From contig NC_054082.1 of the NCBI RefSeq assembly GCF_017562075.2, positions 62,836,322 to 62,900,321 on the forward strand: a DNA stretch of 64,000 bases. Reading direction: 5' to 3'. The notes under the pieces were generated by a model. It did not search any database. It was given only the letters and a program-made list of their open reading frames with translations, and was not told the origin of the DNA. The stretch's first letter is position 1. Every line of letters starts with the position of its first letter. This DNA is from Anopheles merus (taxonomy: Eukaryota > Arthropoda > Insecta > Diptera > Culicidae). A program made the position numbers and the translations under genes. Shown in pieces: positions 43,626 to 54,653 of the stretch.

Positions 43626-44207
43626 GTAAATATAAAAATATCGTTTTAAAATTTTATTTAATTTTTTTTTGTCCAAAAAACCTTGACTTTGCGCCAAAAT
43701 ATAATTTAAATATCCTTTTAATCATTTCATCCAAATGATAAAAAGGCTGTATGCTAAATATTTCTCCTTTGAAACGAGAAGGATCATAAGATTTCTCCCC
43801 GGTAGGATAAGTTTTATTAAAGTAAAATAGCTCTAGAAAGACTGTGCACCTGTGATGGAGGCTGGTTTACTTGATTGACCACATGAATTATAATTAACGG
43901 GTACATGTTACTTTCTAGAAATAAAATTATCTGAAAACAATATGCTAGTTAATTTATTCTTATCACAATGCGTTTGAAAAAATCCTTGCATTTTCTTATG
44001 AGATAAATAGAAAACAAATAAATACAACCAAGTTATGGGTTTATTCACCATTGCGTAATATAAATTTTTAATTTATTGATATGTTTTATAATAAAGTATG
44101 AAGCATAGGTACTAATACTATTCTGCTATCACTAACATTAATTGCTACCATTTTAAATTTTATATCTGATATTAAAAATACCATTTCTTCTGTGGAAAGA
44201 TCATATA
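43626..44207. other. AT-rich spacer
   Basis: No coding frame, element ends or regulatory motif recognised. Confidence 0.45.
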
Positions 44208-44924
44208 GAGGGTGTGCGGGCTAAATTTGACACCTGGCCTTTGGGTTTATATCTCAGGGTTGAGTTGACGTATCGAAATGATTGATATGTCATTCGATTG
44301 CTAAAAGTTGTGCTAACAAATGTAAAAAATGTCTAGCTCCGTAAATATGTGGAACCCGTCCGAATTGTACAAGCGCGTAACGTGTGTTATGATGGTTCGT
44401 GCCGGCCATACGAATGCCGAAATTCGGAAGGCGGCGATGGGTTCGCTGAACACCGTAAAAACAATACGGTGGCCAATGGGCGGCCGTACGTTTGGCAGCA
44501 GGATTCTGCACCACGCCATACGGCCGTAAAAACACGCCAATGGCTCACTGCCAATATCGACCGATACACAAGCACCGACGTTTGGCCACCCCCAGCACCC
44601 CTGACCTTAATCCTATGGATTACTTTGTGTGGGGCATAGTTGAGCGGGACACCAACAGGGCGTCCTGCAATACCAAAGCGGAGCAAGTGGCCAGAATAAG
44701 GCCGTGTTTGCGGCCATCCCCAGAGACATGGTTGTCTGGGCTTGCGCGCGGTACTGGAAGCGGGTGCAGGCGGCCATCGACGCGGAGGGGGGGGGGGGTA
44801 CTGCGAATAAAAAAAACATGGTAAGCTAAACTTTGTACAATTTTTTTTTTTATATTCAACATAAATTTGATAAAAATCCTTTCCTATTCCCTCATAAACT
44901 GTCAAATTTATCTCAAACACCCTG
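44208..44924 (+). mobile_element. maT-like (DD37D) element, internal deletion, TSD TA
   Basis: 717 bp. Ends are GAGGGTGTGCGGGCTAAATT and the complement of CAGGGTGTTTGAGATAAATT, both followed by TGACA. They are flanked by TA at 44,206-44,207 and 44,925-44,926. It carries the two ends of a transposase with the middle deleted. Confidence 0.8.
44329..44815 (+). pseudogene. maT-like transposase remnant
   Basis: The start (Met-Ser-Ser-Ser-Val) precedes an HTH segment (RAGHTNAEIRKAA). After about 45 codons the sequence jumps to the end of the catalytic core. In another frame this reads YVWQQDSAPRHTA, with the second Asp, then WPPPAP and, in yet another frame, DLNPMDYFVWGIVE. Counting from QQD to the Asp of NPMDY gives 37 residues, which fits DD37D maT elements. 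The first Asp region is deleted and at least two frameshifts follow. It is non-functional. Confidence 0.75.
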
Positions 44925-44938
44925 TATATCTATCATCC

Positions 44939-46926
44939 ACTTAGAGGTGGTATGTGGTAGTTTCATCTATTTCACTAACAGCTTTTCCGCTTATGTAAAT
45001 AACTGATCCTTTTACTTTGGCACTGCAATATTGAACAATATAATCATCGTGAGTTAAAACCCAATTTGTTTGTTTACTGGGATATAGAATAATAATCGAG
45101 CTGACGTGCACAACTACCCCATTATTTTTTTATTCAATGTAAGGAAACGGTGAATTATCACTGCTTGATGAACGCGTTGGAATCTGTTCTGAAATCCTGT
45201 TTGCTGTCTGTACTAAAACTCTATGCCCATTTCGTAGGGTTTTACCGATATCCTGTAATTTAGCTTCTTAGCGATACGAAGAAAATTTAACAAGAGGTCC
45301 AAATTTTTGCACATCTTCGTAAACATGCAATAAATTATGCACATTGCTGGTGATACGATGTTGCCCGTAAATTGTTGCATACTGTGCAACAAACTGTTTA
45401 AGCATCAAATGTGCAGCTGGCCAATGCTCTCTGTAGCATTCGAAAGAGAATAGTCTAATCGCACAAAAGTATAGCATGAAATGTTCATACTGTTCTTAAG
45501 TTAACACCTCTTTCAACACTATGAAACTGGCTGTTGAGACACAAGCACGGAAGCCCTGTCATCTAATCGTGTTTAACGAAACACGAAGATCGTTTCGTTG
45601 AGCTTTGAGCTTTCGGCTCGGGCGATTAGTTTATAAGTATAAGGGTAGTTCTAGAAATAAACCTCTCTTCTAATTTTGCAACTGAACAAGCCACAACCGC
45701 CGGTAAATATCGTACGCTAGAAAAGTTACACCGAAACACGAAAGACAAGATTATCCGAAATCGTAAGATTGAACACTGGCATAGTTCAAAAACATATTAA
45801 ATTCACTGGCTTTCCAAAAAACCACTATCTTCAATACTACGTAATTTGCGGAGAAATTCTAAAGGAATTTCCACCTTGTCAAGAATTTTATTGATTCTAT
45901 TTAATGTATCTTGACTCCATTTAGGGCCTCCACCTAACTTGCCGGATTTCCAACCAGTAATTGACGTTCGTGTTACTCTAAAGTCAATCAGGTGCAACAG
46001 ATCAGCAATAATTACATTCTTTATGATATCGAAGTGGAGAAGACGTATAAGTGGCGTTGTTTCCCTGTGATGTTCACCGTACTTGGAGTTCTTAAATTCA
46101 TTGTGCGTTCTCGGCGGTGCGTCCATGTCGAGAAAACACATCACTTTTGCAGTTTTGTCAAATTTACCTTCAACGGTATATTTTTGACATCCCTTTTTGT
46201 GATTGAAGTAGGCTACTCCTAAAAGTAAAAGAAAAAAAACAATATTAGTGAGTCAGCGATGATAGCCCAAACGCGTATTGTTATCAGTTTATTGACTATT
46301 TGAATGCCTTTCTCCATCAATTCGTTGAGTTCATTTACTAAAGGGTCAATATATTCCTTTAGGTTTGCAGGTTTTGATTGCCCCAAAAAAATTCCAACCA
46401 TTAATACTGGAACCTCGGTAACTCTTCAATGCGCATTAATATTGGCCAAAACTGCTTACGAGAGCTTTTGTGTAACGGCAGGCCATCCACAGAGAAATAT
46501 AATGAAAATTTGTTTACTCTTGGCTGGACATTTCCAAATTGTTTCAACAGAGCTACTTTTATTCCTGGATACCAAAATTCTCCTCCAGCTATTTGCTGTA
46601 TTTCTCTTCCACATTGCTATTTGCTATATTTCTCTTCCACATTGCTTCGTTCTTAGCAGTGTTCGCGCATCTTTGGGTAACTTGTAACTGGTTGTATCCT
46701 GTAATATTTCTAAAAATCCGTTGAGAGCCGAATGCGTTTGGTATGTTTTCAATGCCCAATTTCGGAGTCGTTCCGCCATCGCCTCACTATTAGTTGGTGT
46801 CGTTTGCTGTGAACTATCGGAGGCTGTCTCTACTATGTTTTCGGTGTCATATATGCTTTCATAATTTTCTACATTGTCACACTCGCCAAAATTGATCCAA
46901 TCCCAATTGAAATATTGAACACCCAA
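44939..46926 (-). pseudogene. DUF4218-type transposase (CACTA/EnSpm-like) remnant
   Basis: Minus-strand frames resemble the large insect transposase family with a DUF4218-like region. The N-terminal part (46,624-46,926) has a NWALKTYQTHSALNGFLEIL block, as in RLxNWAxxxxITHxALxxLL family members. The middle (45,803-46,144) has CFLDMDAPPRTHNEF and HHRETTPL, plus a LRKLRSIED segment. 45,268-45,477 has LYFCAIRLFSFECY with NVHNLLHVYEDVQKFGPLVKFSSY, the most diagnostic block. A C-terminal region extends to about 44,939. Several stops and frameshifts separate the parts. The family assignment to CACTA/EnSpm is from memory of such proteins. No terminal repeats were found. Confidence 0.65.
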
Positions 46927-47323
46927 TTAACCTTTTCATGTTTTTACCAAAAAAAAAACAATTTAATAAAATTAGTAAATGCATATTTGTTTAATTAAAA
47001 TATTTACAAGTGTTAAGAAAGTAGTTTCAACTGTTTAAATACGCTTTTTTGGTAAAAACACGAAAAAAATAATTAGCTGCTTTCAGTACACTGATGTACA
47101 CAAAGGTTATACTAGTAAAAAAATATTCGACCGCATGTCCTTGGCGCGGACCAGTGTGTTCGAGAAATGTGCCGCAGATTCAGCATTGCATCCGATGAAT
47201 TCAGGTATCATCACCGTTTTCAGGAATCATCAACGTTTTCAAGCATCATACCGCAGTCTTGGCTTTGGCTAAGACAGATTCGGGAAGGGGTCTCGCGGTC
47301 TTGAGATAAAGTGTGAAGCCCTG
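46927..47323. other. Spacer without recognised feature
   Basis: AT-rich upstream of the transposase remnant; no gene or element ends recognised. Confidence 0.4.
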
Positions 47324-47429
47324 TAAAATCGCATGTATCGAAATAAAACTTAAACATATCAAACTCGGTTGATATTTTAACACTTTATTGCAACTAAAGG
47401 CACAGTTCCACAAATAGCTAACCACAATC
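47324..47429 (-). repeat. Repeat S, copy 2
   Basis: Complement of 39,568-39,675. See that entry. Confidence 0.65.
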
Positions 47430-47799
47430 ATTCAAATTTTTCCAATATGAACCGAAATAGCGTTTAACGGAAGCGTCCGATAAAATCGCATCGGATGAGC
47501 GTTGTCACCGCACTAAGAGTCAGCAATATCGATGATCGTTGCAACAACATCGATGGTCCCGATCGCCTAGCGACCATCGATGCGCATCGTTAGCAGTAAA
47601 TCGGCTAGCAACAAAATCGCAAGTAGACAAAAATGACAACATGACACAATTCGGACGACGGTGCAGTCCGATACACTTCCCCCCACACCTTCCCTTTTCC
47701 TCATCTACCCAACATTTGTTGGCGAAACAATAAAATAATTCATTCAGCGATTGGCATTTGACTAGTTAACAACGTTTATTCTACGTCCGAAACTTTAAC

Positions 47800-47812
47800 T
47801 GGCGCCCGCATT
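47800..47812 (+). promoter_or_regulatory. Gypsy 2 primer-binding site
   Basis: TGGCGCCCGCATT, a TGGCGCC-type gypsy primer site, directly after the LTR end CTTTAAC. Confidence 0.6.
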
Positions 47813-48386
47813 GGGACCCGATAAAAGTGAGGCATCATAAAATATATAAAACCTGCACAACGCTCGGTAGCAAAAAGCAGGTATTAGTCTCGGTGAATAC
47901 GTCAACGAGTGTAGAATATCAACCCTACATCTGTGAACTGGATCGAGTTCGAGACATCTCTCTCGAATCAACCTGAAGGTCCCCAGTAAGTCCAGTCCCC
48001 AAAAAGGATCACCTGACGATTGGACGTTACCGCCACGAAGAGGAGTTTAACGACCCACAACCTGCTCCACACCACACGATCGGAGTTCATATGGACAGGA
48101 TGATGACGTTGACAAACTCTATGCTGATTCTGAATATTTAAGTTAAATGACTAGATTTAAATATAGTATCAAGTGAATTACTGTGCATAACAAAAACAAT
48201 AACTGTCTAACAAATCGTAAAAAAGTGTAGGAAAAGAAAAAAACGTAGGAAAATCCTTATCCGATTTTGAACAAAACGCGATACGTCACGAACGTAATTT
48301 AATTTAACATACTTTATAATTGAAGAAGTGCCATGTTCAAAAATTTTCGTAAATTTTAACGTTACAAAATCCATCAGAATAACAGA

Positions 48387-49048
48387 ATGTTAGACCAAAC
48401 CGTCATCACCAATAGTATGAGCCGCGAGGAGTACATTAACGTAGAAAAGGTACCCGAGTACGTGAGGGATTTACCCGTGTTTTCGGGAAAGCTTTCTACT
48501 TTACCTAGTTGGATAATGGAAGTGGAAAACGTCCTTAGTTTTTATCAACGGCTTCCTAAAGACTCCTCTGAGTACCACATAATCGAAGGTACTATTCGGA
48601 GGAAGGTCTAAGGGGAAGCTGCTGATGTTTTAAATTCCAACTACTTTGCTCCAGATTGGAATACGATCAAACGCTGATCAATAATCAACTCTCCTCCTTT
48701 ATTATAAGAACAAGAGCAATCTTAAAACACTCGATCACGAACTGACGATGATACGAAAAAGGCCATCTGAATCCATCAGCAGCTACTTTAGCAGGGTTAA
48801 TGACCTGCACATTGCTATTGTGACACAAATTCAATCCAATCCCAAATATGCAACTAACAACACTGTTCATGTACAATTCTTCAGGGGAAAAAGCGTTAGA
48901 TTGTTTTATCCGAGGGCTTGATAAAACATTAAGCTTACTTCTGAAAAATTATAATCCAAATTCTTTAAGCATTGCTTTCCAATATTGTTTAGAATATTAC
49001 AATATGGACATGCGGTCTGCACCATTTAACGACAATAGAAAGAGATAG
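48387..49048 (+). pseudogene. Gypsy 2 gag remnant
   Basis: The first frame (48,387-48,611) contains PEYVRDLPVFSGKLSTLPSW, a typical gypsy Gag N-terminal block. The product stops at 48,611 (RRKV-stop, where the frame otherwise continues GEAADVL). Further Gag-like blocks lie in shifted frames to about 49,046 (GLDKTLSLLLKNYNPNSL). Many stops. The Asn/Pro/Gln-rich stretch to 49,600 probably represents the Gag C-terminus. Confidence 0.7.
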
Positions 49049-49615
49049 ATAAGAGATAGCGTAAAGATTCCAAAACCAATTGGCTTAGAGAGCCATAATC
49101 CATACCAGAATCCCTCGTATCAAAGGAGGACGACACCGATGGATAACGCTCACCCTCAAACCTCCACAAATAATAGGCATTTTACAAACCAAGGTTATCC
49201 GCCGCAGCAAACAAATCCAATTCATGCAGCAAATATGTACCCAAAAGTTAACGGTTTTTAACTTCACAATAGACCAATAAGATACAACACTTCAGTACCT
49301 ATGGAAGTTGATCGTTCTGAGCAAAGTAACATGGTCAACCGAGCCGACGTCAATGCAAAACGTCCCCGACCTTCGTCATTAAATCATAGACAAGCTTATG
49401 GAATCGATGCTTTCCATGAAGGAAACAACGAAATTCCATCAAGCAGTTCTGTGGGATCCTTTGGGATCCTCTGGATTATATTGATGTTCGAGACAATTGA
49501 ATGACGTAAGTCGCGAAGTAAAGACTACATTTAATACACCTGAACAAGATCGTTATCAAATACAACCCTCCGTATCTGAGCAACTTGATTCTCACGGGGA
49601 AACTAATTTTTTAGA

Positions 49616-50400
49616 GTGGAACGCGAATTGGCAAAGCCTTTTCTCCTCTTTATCAATCTGCGTACTGTTATGGGAGAATTTCCATTCTTAATAGAAACTG
49701 GATCAAATATAAATTTAATTTCAACCAAATTTAAAAACTCGTACAAATTGAGTAACCCATACACTTTTCCACCAAGTAGTATAACGTCGACTAGCGGAAA
49801 GCTTAATACATCTTCTGCAATAGACATAAAATTTGCACCACCGCACCAAAAACAATGAAATCGTTTCAATTCATAGTACATAATTTCCACCCTTTTTCTG
49901 GAATAATTGAAACATCAATTTTGGACACCCTCGAAGCCGATATATCATTTAAAAATTCTACGCTCCAGCTTACAGCAGATAATGGTGCTACATTCATAAT
50001 ACCTTACCAGAGATAACAGTGCTCTAGTGGAATTCTGTACCGATCATTTGAATCCAGAAAATCAATGCAAGCTGTTTAAAATGTTTAATGAAAATCGAGC
50101 TACTTTCCAAGAACCAAATGTCAAGTTAACCTGTGCTACAAATGTAGAATGTGCAATTAACACAACGGACGACATACCTGTTCATCAAAGGGTATTATTA
50201 TTCCATATTCCGCTGCCTATAAAGAAGAAGTGGCCGATCAAATTAAAACCCTTTTCAACAACGGAATCATTAGACCGTCTCGATCCGCCTGGACATCCCC
50301 GGTTTGGATCGTACCGACAAAAGATGACGCATCAGCAAAAAAGAAGTACCGTATGGTAGCACACTACAGGAAATTAAATGAAAAGACAGTAAGCGAAAGG
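49616..50400 (+). pseudogene. Gypsy 2 protease and RT N-terminal remnant
   Basis: The protease region (49,616-49,858) has FPFLIETGSNINLIS, where the active-site DTG/DSG is ETG. The next frames (50,027-50,359 and 50,230 on) hold the pre-RT block VPVHQR-like IPVHQRVLL and the RT fingers IIRPSRSAWTSPVWIVPTK, then KYRMVAHYRKLNEKT. The frame ends at the Tc1 insertion (TA 50,401-50,402). It resumes at 51,810. Confidence 0.75.
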
Positions 50401-50402
50401 TA

Positions 50403-51807
50403 CACCGCTGTACATAAAAATAGGAAAAAAAAAATTGTGTGTCTTTTTTGTTTTTGCATGCGCTAGATGAGTCATCGGCAAGAGTGCGAGGCGTACTGAA
50501 GATTTTTGCCTTATATACTCCCATTTTTGGTGCGCTACTAATCTGAGTTACGAGTGCCGATAGCGTGTCGCGGCAGTATAAAAGGAGAGCCAAATCGTTT
50601 TGCACTTCGCTCTTCAGTCAGTGGTCAAGGTGTAATGTTACTGTTAAAAAATTCCACAAAATCATCATGGGTCGCGGTAAGCACTGCACACCAGAGGAGC
50701 GAAAACACATTCAGGGGCTGTTTCGTGAGAACGTCCCAATAAAAACAATCTGCAAGGCGTTCGGCCGTTCGCGGACGTTTGTGGACCACGCCATTCGTAG
50801 GGAGGCTACGGGTAAGTCGACCGGTCGTCCGCGAAAAACTACGGCTAACGTTGACGAGCAGATTGTTGAAAAGGTCAGGGCGGACCCTTTCACTACTTGC
50901 ACTTGTATCAAGCAGGAGCTTGGATTGCAAGTTTCGTCGAAGACGGTGTCTCGCCGTTTACACGCGGCTGGGTTCTGTGCCCGGAGACCGCGGAAGGTTC
51001 GGAAGCTGCTGCCGCACCACGTAGAAGCGCGCTTTCGGTTTGCCGAAGAACATCTGACTGCATCCATCACTTGGTGGATGAAAATATTTTTTTCGGATGA
51101 GTCCAGAATCAATCTGGATGGTTCGGACGGCATTAAATACGTCTGGCGCCTTCCCAATCAGGCGTATCATCCGAAAAACACGATAAATACCCTTAGTCAC
51201 GGAGGCGGCCACGTATTGGTGTGGGGTTGCTTTTCTTGGCACGGCCCGGGTCTTTTGTTCCGTATCATCGGGACACTGGACTCGGAAGGGTACAGAAAAA
51301 TACTTAGCCGTAAGATGTTGCCATACGCTCGACAAACATTCGGAGACGAAGAGCATTACATCTTTCAGCATGATAACGACTCAAAGCACACATCACGAAC
51401 AGTTAGATGTTATTTGGCAAACCAGGATGTGCAAGTTCTACCGTGGCCTGCGTTGAGTCCTGACCTCAATACAATTGAAAATCTGTGGTCAATTCTTAAG
51501 GACAAGCTCAAGAACCAGCATGCATCCTCAGCCGATGACCTATGGGCACGCTGCGAGGAAATGTGGAAATGCATAGCTCCAGAAACCTGCCAGAAGATCA
51601 TCCGAGATATGGCTACTCGCTGCCAGGCAGTGAAAGAAAATAATGGTCAACACATTGACCGTTAGAATGTGTTTTCGCTCTGTGGAACACCGCAACACCA
51701 CCTACCAACCACCACTTAATCAGCTCTTTTCAGGGCTACCAAAAAATTATGAAAAGAACTATCTCTTTCGGTCAGAAAAAAAGTTCCTATTTTTATGTCC
51801 ACAGGTG
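50403..51807 (+). mobile_element. Tc1-like element C, complete, TSD TA
   Basis: 1,405 bp. Terminal repeats are CACCGCTGTACATAAAAATAGG and the complement of CACCTGTGGACATAAAAATAGG, flanked by TA at 50,401-50,402 and 51,808-51,809. The transposase ORF is intact. The same family as split element B at 12.1/30.3 kb. Confidence 0.95.
50667..51665 (+). CDS. Tc1-like transposase, intact (332 aa)
   Basis: The start is at Met-Gly-Arg-Gly-Lys, the first Met before the DNA-binding domain. The upstream frame (from 50,565) lies in the leader. Residues about 8-45 form the first HTH (CKAFGRSRTFVDHAI) and about 50-110 the second (GRPRKTT, KTVSRRLHAAGF). The catalytic core has FFSDESRINLDG (Asp 1), FQHDNDSKHTS (Asp 2) and DLNTIENLW (Glu), with 34 residues between Asp 2 and Glu: DD34E. 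It would cut and paste the element at TA sites. Length fits Tc1-type enzymes (about 340 aa). One oddity is Thr in place of the near-universal Pro in NPIEN, while the split sister copy keeps Pro. Confidence 0.95.
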   Translation: MGRGKHCTPEERKHIQGLFRENVPIKTICKAFGRSRTFVDHAIRREATGKSTGRPRKTTANVDEQIVEKVRADPFTTCTCIKQELGLQVSSKTVSRRLHAAGFCARRPRKVRKLLPHHVEARFRFAEEHLTASITWWMKIFFSDESRINLDGSDGIKYVWRLPNQAYHPKNTINTLSHGGGHVLVWGCFSWHGPGLLFRIIGTLDSEGYRKILSRKMLPYARQTFGDEEHYIFQHDNDSKHTSRTVRCYLANQDVQVLPWPALSPDLNTIENLWSILKDKLKNQHASSADDLWARCEEMWKCIAPETCQKIIRDMATRCQAVKENNGQHIDR

Positions 51808-51809
51808 TA

Positions 51810-51946
51810 TTCCATGCCTGAGATAGCATATGTATTGGATCAATTTAGAGGACAAACATATTTTTTCTACTCTTGATTTAGCTTCTGGATTTCATCAAAT
51901 CAAGATGAAACCGTCTGACATTGAAAAATCGGCATTTTCCATTAAT
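51810..51946 (+). pseudogene. Gypsy 2 RT, middle segment
   Basis: Continues the RT after the Tc1: PMPEIAYVLDQFRGQTYF, then in another frame DLASGFHQIKMKPSDIEKSAF, the first catalytic Asp block. Ends at the repeat R insertion. Confidence 0.75.
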
Positions 51947-52732
51947 TTTTCCACAATTTCCAGGCCCCCGCCTTTCCGTTTTAAACTCGTAGGCTGAAAT
52001 TTCAGCCTATCAGCTGTTTGCATTGTAAAGCAGTTTTCGAGCAGCTATCTAAGTGGGTATAATATACAGGTGGGCTTATCCCAAGGTGTATGAATTTAGA
52101 AGACTGATTTTTATCGCTTCTGTTTCTGAATGAAGATTTTAAGAGTGTTTTGTGTATTCGTCATGCCTTCAGAAAGCTTGTTTGAACAAAAGTTTTCACC
52201 CGTCCTGTCAAAAAGTGATATTTAAATTTGGTTATAAAAACAAGCAATGAGACCACCTGGACTACATACACTTTGATTCTAGATTCCACCACGTGATCTC
52301 TTTAATGCACCTCGGGATAAATGTAAACAAACCCGTGTTTTCGAGCAGGTACTCGAATCTAATCGAATCTAAGCCGGTCTCATGGTACAGTCGTCAACTC
52401 GTACGACTTAACAACATGCCCGTCATGGGTTCAAGCCCCAAATAGACCGTGCCGCCATACGTAGGACTGACTATCCTGCTATGGGGGGAAACCAATAAGT
52501 CACTGAAAGCCAGGCACAAGTGGGTTGGCAGGCCTTGACCGGCATCGGTTGTTGAGCCAAAGAAGAAGAAGAAGAAGAACTCGAATCTAATTCTAGCTTT
52601 GTGGCTAGAATAATCTAGACTGAAAATCGCAGGCTAGTTTTTTGTGTGGTTTTGTATGGATTTTTTACATGATTTCAGCCTCCAACTGTCAAACTCCATA
52701 CAAAAAACTTACTAGAATCGTGAAAACCCCCA
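51947..52732. mobile_element. Repeat R, copy 2, probable MITE inserted in gypsy RT, carrying a SINE
   Basis: It interrupts the RT between AFSIN and NEKYEFTRM, with an apparent AAT duplication. It contains a perfect 20-bp palindrome (TAGGCTGAAATTTCAGCCTA, 51,990-52,009) and a second inverted repeat at about 52,648-52,703. The 52,269-52,658 part matches 2,351-2,512. Without the SINE it is about 560 bp. Terminal repeats are not clear. Confidence 0.6.
52364..52578 (+). mobile_element. tRNA-derived SINE resembling SINE200
   Basis: About 215 bp with the B box GGGTTCAAGCCCC near 52,431 and a GAA-repeat tail (52,562-52,578). It is flanked by the 13-bp duplication ACTCGAATCTAAT (52,351-52,363 and 52,579-52,591). 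The empty site is visible in repeat R copy 1. I recognise the consensus as the common Anopheles SINE200 type, from memory and not from a search. Confidence 0.85.
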
Positions 52733-53018
52733 ATAATGAAAAATATGAATTTACACGAATGTCGTTTGGGTAAAAAACGCACCGGCGGTCTTTAAAAGAG
52801 CTATAGACGACATTTTAAGACAGTTCATTGGAATGATGTGCTACATTTACATGGATAATGTAATAGTATTTGGGAAACCAATTGAAGAGCATTTGAAAAA
52901 TTGGAATGTCATTCTCAAAGCATTCAATGCTACTAATTTAAAGGTACAATTGCATGAGTCTGAATTTCTTCACGAAGACGTTGAATTTTTAGGACATATA
53001 CAGGGTTTACCAGCATAA
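52733..53018 (+). pseudogene. Gypsy 2 RT, C-terminal segment
   Basis: NEKYEFTRMSFG, then in a shifted frame YIYMDNVIVFGKPIEEHLKN. The catalytic box reads YMDN rather than YxDD. KVQLHESEFLHEDVEFLGHI follows, and similarity ends at 53,018. Confidence 0.75.
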
Positions 53019-53563
53019 TAAACAACTGTCCACTTGTTTATAACAATAGTCGTTTTGAATAGACACCGCTGTCTACCACTTGCTCACACGTCATATGGTG
53101 CCAGCTACTCTGTCCAATTCAATAACACAATTTTCGCCTTGGATTAGCAACTGTCAGATTCGGCACAGTATGTTTTGTTGGACAAATTTTGCAAAAACCA
53201 AACATTTTCAAACACGTTTCTTTTATTCAAACAAAATGTAGTATAAACCATACATTTCAATAAATCAAAACATAAATTTTGTTAATTATAAAAGAACTGT
53301 GGTTACACAACGTGTAACCGCTTCTTAAGACGCGTTACGCATAGCAAACACATACAGAACGCATCGCGCGTAACGTGTAGCACTCTTTCACTTACTAACA
53401 CTAACAATAGCAAACGATTGCACTACTACCATTAGATATAGGATTAGAATTATATTTTATATTAGAAATAAAATTATTCTACGAGTGACCACCAAGCGAG
53501 CAACAAGCCAACTCATTACGTGCACCCGAAAGTAGTTAAAATTAGCTAGAACATTCCCATAAC
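53019..53563 (+). repeat. Spacer and probable 5' LTR of CsRn1-like element
   Basis: The right part (about 53,280-53,563) ends CATAAC directly before the primer-binding site and is probably LTR. Its left boundary is not resolved. It includes a GTTACACAACGTGTAAC palindrome near 53,304. Confidence 0.45.
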
Positions 53564-53580
53564 TGGTGACCCCGACGTGA
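53564..53580 (+). promoter_or_regulatory. CsRn1-type primer-binding site (tRNA-Trp)
   Basis: TGGTGACCCCGACGTGA, the primer site typical of CsRn1-clade elements. Confidence 0.75.
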
Positions 53581-53763
53581 TTGAACAAATATTGATTAAA
53601 CGTACCCGATTGAACAAATATCAAAATACGTTTATCCGAAACGTAACGTAGCAATCGCGAGTGATCATTTCACAGTGACAGCTTTTCATTTGCATTTCCC
53701 TCGCCGCGTTTTTAAGTTCAATAATCGAACATTGACCATCAAGTGTCGACCGCGTGCGAAACA

Positions 53764-54641
53764 AAATGACGACCAACAACGAAGTTGAACAAAATGGTGC
53801 GCTGATTGTGAAAAGTGAGGCAAGTGAAGCTACAGTGGTTGCCAAAATAAATTTTCCAGACTTCGACCAAGAGGATATTGAAACCTGGTTCATATGCCTT
53901 GAAGCCTCTTTTCACGTCAACGGCATTAAACTGGACAAGTTTGAGTTCAACACAGTGATCGTCGCTCTTGGTTCACGAGCAAAATACGTGCATTCAGTTA
54001 TCAAGCAGTGCCAAAACGAAAATAACAGCAACAAGTACGAAACACTAAAGGAAGCTGTTATCGCTCATTTCCAACCATCGGAAACACAGCGACTGAGCAG
54101 TTTGCTGTCCGGCATGTCCCTTGGAGACCAGAAACCCAGCGTTTTGCTGTCCGAGATGCGCCGCTTAGGAGGTGCAGGTTGTACCGACAACATCCTGACC
54201 AACTTATGGTTGCGAGCCCTGCCCAACACAACTCGTGCCATCATCGCTGCCATGCCAACCGCAACACTGGACGACTAGGCAAAAGTTGCTGACAAGATTC
54301 TGGAGGCACCCCGCGAGCAGATTTCCTCTATTCAACATCGAGGAGATGGAGCTACGATAAATTCGCTGGAACAACGTATCGAAGCCCTTACGCAACGCTT
54401 AGATGAAGCACTAACAGGTAACCCCCACAGACGGAACCGTTTTACTAATACACGTTCTCGTTCTTGCAGCCGACGGGATGGAACGCCAGCCAGAAATAAA
54501 CGTGGCTGGATCTGCTGGTTTCATTTCCGGCACGGTTCTCAAGCTCGCAAGTGCGAAAAACAGAAGGCTGACAACCCGAACGTACCGTGTATTTTTTTCG
54601 ACGGGAAGATCGAGGTGTACTCTCGACCGCGACCGATGTAA
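53764..54641 (+). pseudogene. CsRn1-like gag (one in-frame stop)
   Basis: About 292 codons from Met-Thr-Thr-Asn-Asn. Signature blocks are KINFPDFDQEDIETWFICLEASF, ETLKEAVIAHFQPSETQRL, and LGDQKPSVLLSEMRRL, ending in WLRALPNTTRAIIA. A single TAG at 54,276-54,278 interrupts the frame, which continues open to 54,641. The C-terminal CWFHFRHGSQARKC fits the CHCC zinc motif of CsRn1 Gag in place of a CCHC knuckle. Pol follows in a different frame at 55,226. Confidence 0.85.
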
Positions 54642-54653
54642 GCGCTAACCCAC

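Larger units (their letters stand above)
47540..53018 (+). mobile_element. Gypsy element 2, decayed, interrupted by Tc1 and by repeat R
   Basis: The end of a 5' LTR with AATAAA (about 47,728) runs into a primer-binding site at 47,800. Gag, protease and RT remnants follow. The RT is cut by the Tc1 at 50,403-51,807 (TA) and again by repeat R at 51,947-52,732, then ends at 53,018 in the middle of the palm/thumb. RNase H, integrase and 3' LTR are missing. The LTR start is not certain. Confidence 0.8.

Noticed and set aside
41504..47156. CACTG...CAGTG as terminal repeats of one CACTA element enclosing DUF4806 and the transposase
   Set aside because: Only about six bases agree at the two ends and the flanks show no 2-3 bp duplication.
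52373..52450. tRNA gene
   Set aside because: The B box belongs to a SINE with tail and target duplication; no cloverleaf with an anticodon stem was evident.
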